In this document: positions 1 through 11,819 of the stretch, piece by piece | Layout: every line of letters starts with the position of its first letter | Position numbering within the stretch: the first letter of the stretch is position 1 | NCBI GenBank assembly: GCA_012931725.1 | Contig: CM022953.1 | Coordinates: 27,818,030 to 27,882,029 of the forward strand | Direction: 5' to 3' | DNA: 64,000 bases | From: Litsea cubeba | Lineage: Eukaryota; Streptophyta; Magnoliopsida; Laurales; Lauraceae | The notes under the pieces: generated by a model | Seen by the model: the letters and a program-made list of their open reading frames with translations, nothing else | What the model was told of the DNA's origin: nothing | The model's database searches: none | Made by a program: the position numbers and the translations under genes

Positions 1-2530
1 TAATATAATTTTCTAAACCAAGTTATGCAAAGTCTAATCTTGGTACAGACCGATCTCAATACAACCTAATCCTAGTAAAAAAAATGGGAACAACACGAGA
101 ACGACGCCAAACGGGGCCAAAGTTATTTTATTCCAGTTTTCTTATACCAACTGTTAAGATTTTGGGGTTATTTCCGAGGAGAACAAGATTGTGAAGAGTG
201 AAATATTAACCAAATATGTTTTTCGTAGCTTCATCTCATGGGAACATCCAATTGGCACAATGCCAAATCCACCCTCATATCCCAAAAAACCTGTATACTC
301 TGCTCATGCAAAATTGACTATGTACTCGTAAATAGAGTCACAGTTCAGCTACTTGTCTAGTTGCGATAACTGTGGCAGTGAAAAGAAATGAAAATTTTGT
401 TAAAAAAAAAATAACGAAGGAGAGGATTTTATGGATGGGTTATTGTTGTTTCAAATGGGCGGTTTGGGTTGATCAACTGATAACGGCCCTAGTTTAAAAC
501 CTCTATTTAACTCACCCGAATTGACTCAGCTCGGTAAGTCATATAGTTGAGTCAATGCACATGGTCAGACTCACCAAGTTACTTGTCTGATGTCTCCTTG
601 ACCTTCCGAGTCAAGTTTAGTTAAGGTGTTAAATAATGGTATGGGCCACGCCACTTGTGTCCCCAAAACAGAGATCCCCCTCGGTCCCATCCCCAAATGG
701 ATCCCACAATTGGGCCCCACAAAAAATCTCTCACATAATATGTGAGAATAGTTCCCACTTGAATATTACCCATATATATTTAATTATATGTCTATGTGTG
801 TGTATTTCATGGGACCCACATTTAAGCAACCGGATTTGATGGATATATAGTGGCCCCAATCATCACACACAGGAGATTTAAACTGGATCTAATTGTTTTA
901 CATTGTCTCTGCCGATTCAGAGAAGGTGGGTGCAATGTTCAAGGGTATTTTCTGTGATCCTACCACGACCCCAGACCGGCTGGCGAGCCAAAAAATTTCG
1001 CCCGCTCACAATATTTCCCACAGGTTTCCGCGGTGAGGATTCCACAAACATTGTGCCTCACTAACAAACATGAATAATAAATTTGAGCAAGCATGTAGAA
1101 ACACAAAAAATACTCAAACAGAGTATATGATCAAACTGAAGACTCATGTCAGAGTGAGAAGCGTAACATAGTATTAGAGTTTAATATTTACCCAACATAA
1201 AGTAAATTGATTTGGACATCCCAAAAGACAAGCCAATAAAGGCTAAAACAACCAAGTCCCAAAAGACAAACTCTCTCCCAAAAAGTGATATGTAGCACAT
1301 AGCCCATCCCGACATCGAAATGACATCGTCGGGCTGCCACTCTCTAGGAAACAACGGCTCGCCCGCTGCTTCCTCCGGCTCCACCTCAATGGCAACGAGG
1401 TCTGCAAATGGGCACCAAAACAAAATGGGTTAGACACGACGGTCTGGCAGGTGAATATTACAGATAAGGGCATGGTAAACATATATACTAAAGCACTTTC
1501 TGAAAGTAAAACACCTTTGATAATTTAAACATAAATAATTGTGAAATACATGAATTAAATGGCGGTAATAAAAATCATGCTGAACCAAGCTGATAAACAA
1601 TTAAAACCGATGGTACACTGAGGTATATTCTCCCGTCTCCGAAGTGACAAGAGCAGACAAACAAATAATCGTCTCCATACGAGATGGACGGAACAGATAG
1701 ATATAAATACACATAGCAACCCAGTATAGTTTGACATCAAGCATAATCTACCGTGGAACGGATAGTATACAAACAAAGTTCCAAGTTGCGGTTGGCAGAA
1801 TTTATTTAAGGATCCCAGGTCGGATGATCAAACCGACCCAGCGACCCAAGCTTAGCGGTGCCAACCACAAAATTCCGAACAAACTTAAACCATAGAGGGA
1901 GACATATTTCGAAATTGATGAGGGACTACCCTAAAACAGAAACTATAAATAAACATGCAAAACTTAACAGAAGGATAGCCCTATCAAGGTCTCCAAAATG
2001 TGGCGGACCATAAAATTTTTTTCTCAAAGTGTTTTATGAGAAAACATGCAAATTCTCAATTCTGGAATGGGATAGTTAGCTGTGGTTAAGTGGCTTACCC
2101 AGGGTCGTCTCACTGGGCACTTAGCGTCCAAAAATTCGGATCATAAAAGGGGATTTGGTGCCTCTGAAGTTGTCCGTTATTTGGGACCTTTAAGTGAACA
2201 ACAAGACTTCTAAATGGACCTAGTATTTCCCCGGTAATTCAAATACAACGATTTCCTTTCTCGTTGAACTCTATGATAAAACACATATTCAGATCCAAGA
2301 TTCTCATACCAAACATAAATGGTCTCTAGGTACAAACACCACTGAAAACTAAGAAGAATAATGCACACAAACTGCCCGATAACAGAACCTGGGCCGCTCG
2401 AGTAGACTTCTCCTCGCTCAAGCAGTTGTCCAGGGGCTGACTCGCTTAAAAGGGCTGCATGCTCACTCGAGTGGGGTAGCTTCTGGCTGCTCCTCGTCAG
2501 TCCAGAGGCTGACTCGCTCGCGCGGGCTTA
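1..2530. other. Flank without a recognisable gene
   Basis: I find no long frame, no named domain and no clear transposon end here. The short frames are interrupted and not protein-like, except the possible exon at 1181-1401 (listed separately). From about 2390 the DNA becomes richer in CTCGAG-like motifs and runs into an 89-bp duplication. This resembles the GC-rich palindromic blocks seen in long plant LTRs, such as the one at 27280-27420. It could be remnant LTR sequence, but no boundary is visible. Confidence 0.4.
1181..1401 (-). other. Possible terminal exon, unrecognised membrane-protein-like peptide
   Basis: On the minus strand a pyrimidine-rich stretch ends in TTTGCAG at 1402-1408 and opens into 73 codons ending in a stop at 1181-1183. 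The peptide begins LVAIEVEPEEAAGEPLF, continues with REWQPDDVISMSGWAMCYI, and ends with a hydrophobic segment (FWDLVVLAFIGLSFG) and a short polar tail, as in a C-terminal membrane anchor. The segment is more GC-rich than its surroundings, as an exon would be. I do not recognise the protein and see no upstream exon with confidence. It may be a chance frame or a gene fragment carried by a transposon. Confidence 0.25.
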
Positions 2531-2708
2531 ATGGTCACTTGAGCAAGTGAGCTTCTGTCTACTGCTCGTCCGACAGTGGCCTAGTCAGTTGATGGACCAC
2601 TGGCTGAGCTCAATAGTTAATGGTCACTTGAGCAAGTGAGCTTCTGTCTGCTGCTCGTCCGACAGTGGCCTAGTCAGTTGATGGACCACTGGCTGAGCTC
2701 AATAGTTA
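2531..2708. repeat. Tandem duplication, two 89-bp units
   Basis: The units 2531-2619 and 2620-2708 both run from ATGGTCACTTGAGCAAG to CTCAATAGTTA and differ at about one position (TACTGC versus TGCTGC). The near identity shows a recent duplication. The units contain CACTTGAGCAAGTG, an imperfect palindrome. Confidence 0.9.
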
Positions 2709-2810
2709 TGGGAATTCCCTGTATTTTTGAATAGTTTCAGTTCTCCCTTTCATTCTCCTCTATACTTACTCCATCCGACACCTGAATTGAGTCCTTCTTA
2801 GCTCTAAATA

Positions 2811-3381
2811 ATGCTCCAAGAGGATTCTGCGGTAAATCAAAGGAATAGTGTGTCTTCGCCTACGTTATCAGGTGAAGTCTTGGAACTGCGCGACTACTCA
2901 GATGCAGATTGGGCCGGTGATTTAGACCAAAGAAAGTCAACAACTGGCTATGTTTTTACCCTCGGAGGAGGTGCAGTTTCTTGGGATAGTAAGAAACAAA
3001 CCTCTACAACTATGTCAATAGCCAAAGCAAAGTATATAGCCTGCAGTACAGCAGTCCAAGAGGCTCCTTAGTTAATTTTTTTCTATTTGATTTGGAATAA
3101 ATGGAGAAAAAGAGCCCATCCCAATGAACTTCGACAATTTACCGCTATATCCATGGTGAATGAGCAAAGTTTAACAGCCGATCAAAACATGTTAGGATAA
3201 AGTATCACTTCATCAGAGAGAAGCCCAAAAAGAATGACATAGAAATTTCTTATATGCCTTCAGATGAATTGGTGGCTGATGCTCTCACCAAGGCTCTACC
3301 TAAGAGGGTTTTGCAAGGCTTGTGATGCGCATGGGGCTGAGATATGTTTGATGTACATGGCATTCAAGCCAAGTGGGAGAT
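2811..3381 (+). pseudogene. Ty1/copia RNase H and 3' pol remnant
   Basis: The first frame (2811-3071) is the end of a copia polyprotein: DADWAGDLDQRKSTTGYVF is the copia RNase H signature, followed by GGGAVSWDSKKQT and by SIAKAKYIA in the place of the usual S-x-x-E-A-E-Y-I-A. The catalytic Glu position is therefore changed to Lys. It stops early, and the conserved tail (YHFIREKPKKND, then YMPSDELVADALTKALP) continues to about 3330 in other frames. The remnant ends in the purine run AAGTGGGAGA (3371-3380), the expected polypurine tract, directly before the LTR start TGTAG. No RT or integrase lies upstream, so only the 3' end survives. Confidence 0.85.
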
Positions 3382-3717
3382 TGTAGAAAATCGTTCGGCC
3401 CATATGCCACAGGTCCCACGTCAAATCAAGCAGGGCTGATGTCAATAGAGAATGCAATCCCACTTAATGTAACACTTGATCTGGTCCCACCAATAAGACT
3501 CCCAATAGGATTAGTGGATGTGGGTTTCTTGGAGAAGAAGTCTCCAGTAAGTGTGACTCTTTGAGACTTGTCTATAAAAGATAAGAGAGCCCTAGGGTTT
3601 CATTATTCCATCCCATAGGAGAGACAAGAGGTGAAGAGATCCGCGGAACTCTCCAATTGTCGGAACGCACATAGATCTCCGGCCAGGTGCCGGAGTCTCT
3701 GCATCTAAATCCATCAC
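3382..3717 (+). repeat. Probable 3' LTR of the copia remnant
   Basis: The LTR starts TGTAGAAAATCG immediately after the polypurine tract. It holds a TATA-like TCTATAAAAG at 3571-3580. The right end is uncertain: I placed it after CCATCA at 3717 because LTRs end in CA, but no second LTR or target duplication is visible to fix it. Confidence 0.55.
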
Positions 3718-6002
3718 CAAGGTCTCTTAATGGGGTTGCCCATAATCTTGCTAAAATGTCATATTTTCCTAAAACTTGTGCTGATTGGGACAAGAGGTAG
3801 TCTGGTAGTTGTTTGCTCGTTGGTGTTGTTGTTTGGTTTGGTCTTTGTGTTGCAAAAAAGGAAATGTATTGCATTTACAAAGTATCTATATATTTACAAC
3901 AACCAACATTCTTTCATCAAAAGTCATTTCTTAACTCAAACAAAGTTTTTACACATTATATACTACTCCACCTGAATGATCATGCACATGGACAGAGCCA
4001 CCAAAATATATACATTATATGACATTTGTACTAGTATTTTAATGTTCCTTCTTCAAAACTCATATTCCAAGTGGACTAAAAGATTATGGATTTTGAGCAA
4101 TTTGTGTGTGTGTGTAAAGAGATCCACCCTATGAAACTGTGGGTCACAGTTTTTTAATCCAAATCATTAACATTCTCAGATTAATGGTAACCATCAATAT
4201 GTTCAATTTCGTAACTTTTAAATTTTGATGGATTTTGATAATTTGTGAAATGCATCTGAATAATCCAAATACATTTAAACCACTGAGTGTATTCATTAAC
4301 GCATGTCAAAAGTGAAATTGGTAATTTGATAAGCATGATAAAATGCTCAATGATCTTTAATTCCAAATTACGATTTTGAACTAGTTCTATGATTCTAATC
4401 CTATGATTGTACATTGAGGGACAAATACATGATTGTAATCCCATTCATATCAGTCCCCAAAACCTAAAGAAAACCCTCACAATTAAGTGCAAAGATGTCT
4501 CAGAACTCTATGAATTCTATGCCATTTTTACTCAATACACTTTTTATCAAAACCAAACATATTTTTATGCTTGAAAAATACAGAAAAAAATAAATTTGGG
4601 TTTTCAAGCTAAGTTCAATATGGGAGGAGTTTTCTTGTTAGGGTTAAGGTTGATTTCTAGAGATCCATGTAAATCCACAAATTGAAAGATAGTATTTAAG
4701 CCCTATTTGTAAAAAGAATTTACATTTCGGCCTCCAGCTGAAAGTGGGAAAGGAAGGTGGGGGCTATGGGTTATTTTAAGTAGGGGCTGGGCCAGAATTC
4801 CCTGGGCCAGAATTCCCTTAGGGCCCAAATAGGCTTTTGTGAGTTTTAGTGGGGCTAAAGCCCCCATCCCGATGAATGTGGGTCCGCCCCTTCCATAACC
4901 CACTAGTATATATAGTCCTTTCCTCCAACTAAGATCCAAATTGCTGACAGTGAGAATGTGACTTACCCAAACAAATGTTGTGACTCAAATCTCGTAATAA
5001 CATTATATTAGTCCTTAGTTCAAGTGTCCCGATACTCGTCATTCCAAATATATAAATACCCAATACTTTACTTCTTAAAATTAAAAACATCACAAAGAAG
5101 TTTTTTTTTTTTTTTTTTTCAAAACACTCCTCATTCATGATACTCCTGAATCGACCCATTTTCTATGTGTCCTCAATGGGCCCACTTCTAAAGTATATCC
5201 AAACCAATCAAAATAATGGCATCATTTTGTATGAATCTAATTAAATCAAATCTCACTCCCAAAAAGTTGGCACACATAAGATTTTTATAATCTAGCACTT
5301 AGACCCCTCATTCATGGGGTCTACGCGCTAATCCCCGTAAAAAACCTTTAATCAAAATGAAGTGTTTTATGACCACTCTACAAAAAAACGTGTTTTACGA
5401 TCATAAAATATTCATGGGACCCATTTACTAATATGATATTCCATCATTTTTAGGGAACACTGTTTATTTATATATAATAATTTTTATTTTATATTCTATG
5501 TTCTATTTAATGAAATATTGTTAATACAGGACCACATCTCACCCATTAACTTCTATCTAATACATATGTTATAGTTTTCATCCTTTTACTTTGCAGTTGA
5601 TTTTTAATTCTTGTTATTTTGCATTGGAAGAAAAAAAACTTAGGTTCTTAACTTAACAGACCAAGCCTGTGGGCCCGGGTTAGGCCAGCATCTTTGAAAG
5701 TTTTATATAACTTAGTGTTGTTAAACTTTTTTTTATTTCTAACCACTAGCCCAACACTATATTATTATGTGCCCACCTATTCGGTCTAAATCTTTTATCT
5801 TTCCCTTACTCCTTCCCTCATCTTGCTTCCTCTACAAATATTTTTTAAATATTTTTTGACGTTTTCTCTCTTCACGAGGCCCTTTCACACTAGTTTAGAA
5901 TAATAATAACAACCACATCAAATTTCAGCCAATGATGCTTCATCAATATTGAGATATTTGTTTAAGAATGTGAACCACTTGGTCTTAGTTCTTGGACATT
6001 GT

Positions 6003-6480
6003 GGGCTCGATATCATGATTCGAACGGTTGATCCTCTTAGGAATACTAAAAATGGCCATGCGGTAAAAAAAAAAGCCCTAATTTATTGTGTATATCATGA
6101 ATTTATAAAAAAAAGGGACTTTCAGCTGTTGAGCATACAAATATAGGTAAAATGGCCTACATAATCACATGTGAACTTCTAGTCCGTTTTTTCTCTTTAT
6201 TTTAAGTTTTCTGCCACTAAACTACAATCCAAACCGTTAGATGTCTTCCAATTATCGAAAATAACAATTAGGTGATTGAGTTGTTATTTCTTAATAGGTA
6301 CCGAGAGATTTGTAATTAAAAAAAAAGCAAAACCATATATGTACAATTCTGGAATTCCGTTAGCACCTATATCATATTTGAACCGTTGATCCTGTTAAGA
6401 AGGCTGGAAAAGACCATGGATCCAAAAACCAGTCTCTAATTCACTTTGGATATCAAGAAATTTATGCAAAATCAGGTACC
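6003..6480. repeat. Two diverged direct repeats of about 120 bp
   Basis: Segments starting near 6003 (GGGCTCGATATCATGATTCGAA) and near 6361 both carry ATATCAT-ATT-GAACCGTTGATCC-TTAGGAA-like blocks, then a CCATG core, then an ATT-AC-T-TGGATATCA-GAATTTAT block. They have many substitutions and small gaps, so this is an old dispersed or tandem duplication of unknown origin. Confidence 0.4.
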
Positions 6481-8080
6481 ATAGGATTTAAAAAAAATTT
6501 ATTTCAATCAATTTTTATGTTTTAACCACAAACTATTTCTAAGACATCTATTACAAATAAGGCCACTTGAGACAGAGAACTGTTTCATGCAGTTCTATTT
6601 CATATAGATACGATTTGCCAAATAAGGCCTAAGCATAGTCCCTTATTCTTATCTAAGCAAGATTACTTGCCTATAAAAAGGAGGCTGCTGTTATGTAGTT
6701 AAACATTAGACTCATCAGATACAAGATCGATAAAGTAAGAGTTTCTCCCTTTTGCCCTTTTTAACTCGTCTTTCCCGCAACACTGTCTCTGCTCACGGGT
6801 CTCAAGCACGATCCGTGACAATAGGTGTGGGAGCTGAAATCATGTCAAACATAGAAGTTACAAATGATTTATAAGAACAAACAATTTGGTCAAAGCAACT
6901 GTTTCATCAAAGTCCCATTTGCAATCTAAAGCCCTCAGAGTCATACACTCGTGCGTACAAATACCAAGATTTTAGTACAGTTTGAGTAATGTAGTTCACT
7001 GGGTGAAACATGTGTAGGCATTAATCATTCCATTGGTATATCTTAATGAAATTTGGACAAAGGATAGTACATAATGTGTGACAATCGGTACGGTCGCTAT
7101 TCCCTTGAGAAGAAAGAACAACAGATAAGTCAATTTTTAGTAATAGCAGATTGTATCTTTGGACTATGGGCATTGATCGAATGAAAATCGCCAACTACTT
7201 ACTAGTACAAATTTCACTTTCTTCTAACATTTTAGGCAGCTAGGCGGAAGGGGTGAAAGGTCCCTAATAATCTTAAGAAACCCAATTCCATAAGAAAAGG
7301 AATTGTGTACAATCACATGCTCTTGTATTTACAGTCCATAGTAATTTGCAAGTAAATAGGTGCGGATCATAATTTTACTTTTTTTTTCCTTTGGTAAAGA
7401 CCTTATGGGCTCTACCATTGATGTGCTACTGGTCCTACCTAGCCCATGAACACCCTTGCATCTAGTATCAAATGTTTTTATGTGATCCTAACCATAAATG
7501 ATCAAAACAACAGCGTCAGCCCATTTCCTTTGTTATATCAGTCTCATGTCAGTCTTATATGTAAATATGAACAAAAAATGGGGTGTTTGGAAAACCCCTG
7601 ATAGCAAGGTCTTATTTTATGATTTAGACCCGATTTACATATTAGAGTGTGAATTTGGTAAACCTCTAATTTCATTTTCCATTTCGTAGCTAATTTACAG
7701 ATTAGAACTTTTGCGTCTTAAAAAAATAATCTATAGCGGGGTATTTTTAAGAACTTTTAGCTAAAGGGGATGTAGCAGACAATCAAGATCTACAACTATT
7801 TTGGACGAAAATGACCTCATAAACTTTTCAAAACGACGCACATAGTAGATTCTCTACATTGTATTTTTTAAAAGATGGGCGCTGATTACCACAATTCCTA
7901 ATTACCTCATAAAATAAGAGCTTTCTTAACAAGATTAATATTAAATTGAAATTTAAAAGTAGAGATTTTTTTAGACCGTAATCTAATTAGATATTATTAA
8001 TCATATTAGAGTTTCCAAATGGCCCTCTAAAAACAATACATGAAAGAAACCTCATGAAGGGAGGAAATTTGATGGAGAAA

Positions 8081-8277
8081 GCATGAAACATCTTAATGAG
8101 ATTCCTTTCAAACATAAAAAACAACCTTCTTTTTAACAACATTCTTAATCCCTCTCAGCTAGTAAAAGAAAAGATAAAAGCATGAAATATATGAATGAGG
8201 TTCCTTTCAAACATAAGAAAGAACCATCTTTTCAACAACGCTTATAGTCTCTCTCAGCAAGTAAAAAAGAAGACCTT
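8081..8277. repeat. Imperfect tandem duplication, two units of about 99 bp
   Basis: Units starting at 8081 and 8180 share GCATGAAA, then AATGAG-TTCCTTTCAAACATAA, then ACAACCTTCTTTT-like and CTCTCAGC-AGTAAAA blocks. Divergence of roughly 15-20% suggests an old event. Confidence 0.7.
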
Positions 8278-8474
8278 CTCAAATACGGTAACAAAGATAA
8301 CCCACCAAATAGGCGTAATCGATTCACGAGTAATGATCAAATTACATGATCACGCTTAAGATCAAGGTGTGTAAACATGCACATTCCTTTATGCACAAAA
8401 CAATTCAACTGATATTTGGGCATAACGATCATTCATTGAAATCATGTAAACTAAACACAAAAAAAAAATCTATT

Positions 8475-8479
8475 ATTAT
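8475..8479. repeat. Target-site duplication ATTAT (left) of element N
   Basis: The five bases before the left LTR are ATTAT; the same five follow the right LTR at 13117-13121. A 5-bp duplication is what gypsy integrases make. Confidence 0.85.
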
Positions 8480-9415
8480 TGTGTGGGGAAATTCCCCAAC
8501 TCATCAGAGTCCCGGCCAAGATGCTCCATTCCAGGCCCCCGCACCAGCAAGTCCATCCCTTCAAGCTCGGTCTCGTGCTCCACGCTTCCTATGCACAACT
8601 CCCCTCACTTTGGCAGTGCACGCCTTAGCAATGCCAGACTGCTCCACTTCGGCAGGATCCACTTCGGCCAAAGCACTCCTACTTCGGCTAGTGCTCCATC
8701 TCGGCACCTTTGCCAGAAGTCTATAGCCAAGCCATGCCGTCACCGACCTCGGTTGCCCAGCACGGCGACAGTGCCAGCCCCTTCGACCTCGGCAACGGTG
8801 CCAGGGCCCTATATCTCCTCCAGGTCCTCAGCTCGGGGAGACACTCCATCTCGGCCAAGCGCCTCATATCGATGAAAGTAACGAGCACTGACAGCTGTCC
8901 TCCCATAGACGCTTAAGCACGCTACGGCCCGTGCGACAAGACAAAGGGACAGTCCATATCTCCTGACAGATCGCCGTCCACAGCTCCCAAGGTGCCAGGA
9001 TATGGCCAGATGGGACAAGACAGGCTCGACGGGACTGCAATTAAAGAAGAGCAGGCTACGATGGGACCGCGCCTCCCTACTACCTGGCAATGTGGGCTAT
9101 GACAAGACAGTCAACTACCCCTTTGCCTCCTCTCTTCCTCTATATAAACACAAGAACAGTTCACGAGCAGAGGAGGCCGACGGATACACCATTCTGGTAT
9201 GCCATATTCTTCCCCCAAAAATCTCCATCCTCTGTCCAGTTCATATACTGACTTAGGCATCGGAGAGCCTTGCGCCGCCCAGGCCAAGGTCCTCTGACCT
9301 TTTATTCTTCTTCCCTTTCTCAGGCTTCAGGCGCAGGCATCGGTGTTCCTAATCTCCTTGGATAAGTCCGTGCAGGCACCCCCTATTCTTGTGAGTTACA
9401 TTTTTTGCACTTACA
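8480..9415 (+). repeat. 5' LTR of element N (936 bp)
   Basis: Begins TGTGTGGGGAAATTCC and ends GCACTTACA. It matches the right LTR almost throughout; scattered substitutions and one 3-bp gap (AAGGTGCC versus AAGCC near 8993) account for the 936/933 bp lengths. A TATA box (TATATAAA, 9141-9148) sits about 270 bp before the end. Confidence 0.93.
9141..9148 (+). promoter_or_regulatory. TATA box in the N LTR
   Basis: CTCTATATAAACACAAG is a good plant TATA box, conserved in the other LTR at 12842-12849. Transcription would start roughly 30 bp downstream, placing U3/R near 9180. Confidence 0.6.
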
Positions 9416-9417
9416 AT

Positions 9418-9435
9418 TGGCGCCGTCTGTGGGAA
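9418..9435 (+). other. Primer-binding site of element N
   Basis: TGGCGCCGTCTGTGGGAA begins two bases after the LTR. The leading TGG pairs with a tRNA CCA end. The same 18 bases, and several flanking bases on both sides, follow the LTR of element G at 14037. I have not assigned the tRNA species. Confidence 0.85.
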
Positions 9436-9467
9436 ACGGCTACAAAAAATCATCTTTCCCAAACACC

Positions 9468-10520
9468 ATGCCTCGAAAAACCAGAAAGGGAAAAGAACCA
9501 CTGACACTGTCGACACAGCTCCCGACGGTCCTTCGCCGGGAAAGGTCGGGAGCAAGATCTGGCCCAGCAAGCGCCCAACAGCAGGATACTCGATCGGGTT
9601 CATCCTCTAAGGATTCGACCTCGACTCTGCCTTCCAAAAGGTGCACCCTGAAGAACAACACAAGTAACCGGGCCCATGGCGAGAGCTCGGGTAACAACCG
9701 CGACTCCAGAGAGTGGCTTGATCGACCCATAGAGCAAGCAATACGACAGCACATGGAGATGGCCGACTTCGCTCAAGTTCGGGTGAACTCTGATGATTTC
9801 GGCGCATCTCCTTTCTCTCCAGAGATCAGAAGCTTCCCCCTTCCTGAAGATTTCAAAGTCCCGAGGTTCGTCATTTACGATGGAACCTCGGACCCAGCAG
9901 CACACCTCCGGCACTTCACTCAGAGGATGTCGGTGTGGGGCAGTGCAGGCCACCTGAACTGCAGAATCTTCTCTTCCAGCCTCGGGGACCTCCCCCTAAA
10001 ATGGTTCTGCGCACTCCCCCCGGGATCAATCAAAAGTTGGCAGCAGCTCCGGAGTTCCTTCATGACGAAGTTCCAAGTTCACAGGGTCATCCCCAGGTCA
10101 GCCGCCGACCTGATGGCCCTCAGAATGAAGCAGACCGAGAGCGTCACGCAGTTCGCCAAAAGGTTCTGGGCTATCTACAGCCAGATCGAGAATGCCTCAG
10201 AGGCAATAACAGTCCTGTCTTTCCAACAAGCCCTTCTAACAGGCAACGAGCTCCGAAGCAACTTGGTCATGTATCCCGTGGTCACTATGGCAGCACTGAT
10301 GACTAAGATAAATCGATTCATCAGGCAAGAGGCAGACGAAGCCCGAGCCCGGGAGCAGTTCAGCCTCCGCGACAGCGACCGGATCGCCTCCAGCTCGGCA
10401 TACGCTTCCAGCTCAGCAGACGCTTCCAGCGCGGCGGACGTCTCTAGCTCAGCGGATATCTCCAGCTCGCTAGCAGCCCCCAGCTCTGCAGAAATCTCTT
10501 CTAGCTCGGGGCGCAGCTAG
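9468..10520 (+). CDS. Gag protein of element N (350 aa, capsid-like, no zinc knuckle)
   Basis: This encodes the structural Gag protein that would package the element's RNA in the cytoplasm. I start at the ATG at 9468 (MPRKTRKGKEP), because the in-frame ATG at 9405 lies inside the LTR. The first 90 residues are basic and Ser/Arg-rich. Residues about 120-290 form the retrotransposon gag domain: FPLPEDFKVPRF, YDGTSDPAAHLRHF, SSSLGDLPLKWFCALPPGSI and RSSFMTKFQ are typical of Tat-lineage Gag. The C-terminus is low-complexity Ser/Ala repeats ending at a stop, with no CCHC knuckle and no read-through into protease. The frame is intact over 350 codons, although the element has no pol. Confidence 0.88.
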   Translation: MPRKTRKGKEPLTLSTQLPTVLRRERSGARSGPASAQQQDTRSGSSSKDSTSTLPSKRCTLKNNTSNRAHGESSGNNRDSREWLDRPIEQAIRQHMEMADFAQVRVNSDDFGASPFSPEIRSFPLPEDFKVPRFVIYDGTSDPAAHLRHFTQRMSVWGSAGHLNCRIFSSSLGDLPLKWFCALPPGSIKSWQQLRSSFMTKFQVHRVIPRSAADLMALRMKQTESVTQFAKRFWAIYSQIENASEAITVLSFQQALLTGNELRSNLVMYPVVTMAALMTKINRFIRQEADEARAREQFSLRDSDRIASSSAYASSSADASSAADVSSSADISSSLAAPSSAEISSSSGRS

Positions 10521-10539
10521 ACGAACTTTTTCTATCATT

Positions 10540-10760
10540 TAGCTTCGACCGCCCGTCAGCTTCGATCGCACGACCCTCTACCGTCATTTCGGCGGCACAG
10601 TCCTCTACTGTCAGCTTCGATGGCGCCGTCAGCTTCGATGACACCGGCACGACCCTCTACTGTCGGCTTCGATCGTACGACCCTCTACCGTCATTTCGAC
10701 AGCACGGTCCTCTGCTGTCAGCCTTGATCGCACGGTCCTCTACCACCATCAGTCGTCCAG
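10540..10760 (+). repeat. Degenerate tandem repeat block 1 in N
   Basis: Repeated GCTTCGATCG-, CGACCCTCTACCGTCA- and GGTCCTCTGCTGTCAGC-like phrases form irregular units. It directly follows gag and is non-coding. Pattern seen by eye; the exact period is unclear. Confidence 0.6.
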
Positions 10761-10869
10761 AGCCACCGAGCTCACCCTGGGGTCGTTTTATACACTCAGG
10801 CGTGACTCGCGTTCGGCAACAGAGCAACCAAGTCCTCGGGTAGACATACCCAGGCTCCTTGGCCTCCTA

Positions 10870-11340
10870 ACGACCTCATGCTGGTCCGTCCACGTGCTGG
10901 TTTCCACCTCACGCTGGTTTCGGCCTCATGCTGGTCTCGACCGCATTTTAACGATCTCATGCTGGTCCGTCCACGTGCTGGTTTCCACCTCACGCTTGTT
11001 TCGGCCTCATGCTGGTCTCGACCGCATTTAACGACCTCATACTGGTCCGTCCACGTGCTGGTTTCCACCTCACGCTGGTTTCGGCCTCATGCTGGTCTCG
11101 ACCGCATTTAACGACCTCATGCTGGTCCGTCTACGTGCTGGTTTCCACCTCACGCTGGTTTCGGCCTCATGCTGGTCTCGACCGCATTTAACGACCTCAT
11201 GCTGGTCCGTCCATAAGCTGGTTTCCACCTCACGCTGGTTTCGGCCTCATGCTGGTCTCGACCGCATTTAAAGACCTCATGTTGGTATCGCCCTCGTGCT
11301 AGCTACGCGCTTCGCAGGTTCGGCCTCATGTTGGTCTCGG
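10870..11340 (+). repeat. Tandem array, about five 80-81-bp units plus a degenerate sixth, in N
   Basis: Units start at 10870, 10951, 11031, 11111, 11191 and 11271. Each runs ACGACCTCATGCTGGTCCG, then a GTGCTGGTTTCCACCTCACG block, then CTGGTCTCGACCGCATTT. Within each unit the phrase CTCATGCTGGTC occurs twice, so the 80-mer itself arose from a shorter duplicate. Frames across it on both strands are by-products of the repeat. Confidence 0.93.
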
Positions 11341-11433
11341 CTAGCGCCGAAGGGACCGACGTAGGGATCGTACACCCCGCCTTCCCTAAACTCTGGGTTC
11401 ACGCGCCCATGGACTGACTCAGGATTTATACTT

Positions 11434-11700
11434 CCAGTCGTTTCCTAAAGCTCCGGGTCTACCGCCCTAGAAAAAGGCTTCGAGTTCAAACACTCAGTCG
11501 TTTCCTAAAGCTCCGGGTCTACCGCCCTGGAAAAGGCTTCGAGTTCAAACACTCAGTCGTTTCCTAAAGCTCCGGGTCTACCGCCCTGGAAAAGGCTTCG
11601 AGTTCAAACACTCAGTCGTTTCCTAAGGCTCCGGGTCCTTGACCCTATAAAAGGCTTCGAGCTCGGACGCTCGGTCGTTTCCTAAAATTCAGGGTTCAGA
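11434..11700 (+). repeat. Tandem array, about five 59-60-bp units in N
   Basis: CAGTCGTTTCCTAAAGCTCC recurs at about 11435, 11495, 11554, 11613 and, degenerate, 11672, each followed by a GGCTTCGAGTTCAAAC-type block. The second distinct satellite-like array in the same element. Confidence 0.9.
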
Positions 11701-11819
11701 CACCTCCCTGTGTCGTTCCCGAACTCAAGCTCGCATGGCCGAGATCCTCGAGACTCTGATTCCACCTCAGCTAATGGCAGTTCAACTAGAAAGCCGAAGA
11801 GACTGTTCCATATCACCTC

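Larger units (their letters stand above)
3718..8474. other. AT-rich intergenic DNA, no gene seen
   Basis: No supportable coding region. Features are short: a poly-T tract at 5100-5119, a 15-bp GGGCCAGAATTCCCT doublet near 4792-4818, two diverged related segments near 6003 and 6361, a promoter-like CTATAAAAAGG near 6671, and the doublet at 8081-8277. The stretch 6600-6820 (TATA-like box, then a pyrimidine-rich leader ending near CCGTGACA) could be an old solo LTR, but I cannot define its ends. Confidence 0.5.

Noticed and set aside
6600..6830. Possible solo LTR with TATA-like box and CCGTGACA end
   Set aside because: No matching left end or target duplication could be found.
8483..9090. Frames of 60-130 codons inside the N LTRs (also 12160-12815)
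   Set aside because: They lie within LTRs, overlap in several frames on both strands, and have no domain.
10796..11271. Several open frames on both strands across the 80-bp repeats of element N
   Set aside because: They exist because the unit length lets a stop-free frame recur; the peptides are simple repeats of the array and match no family.
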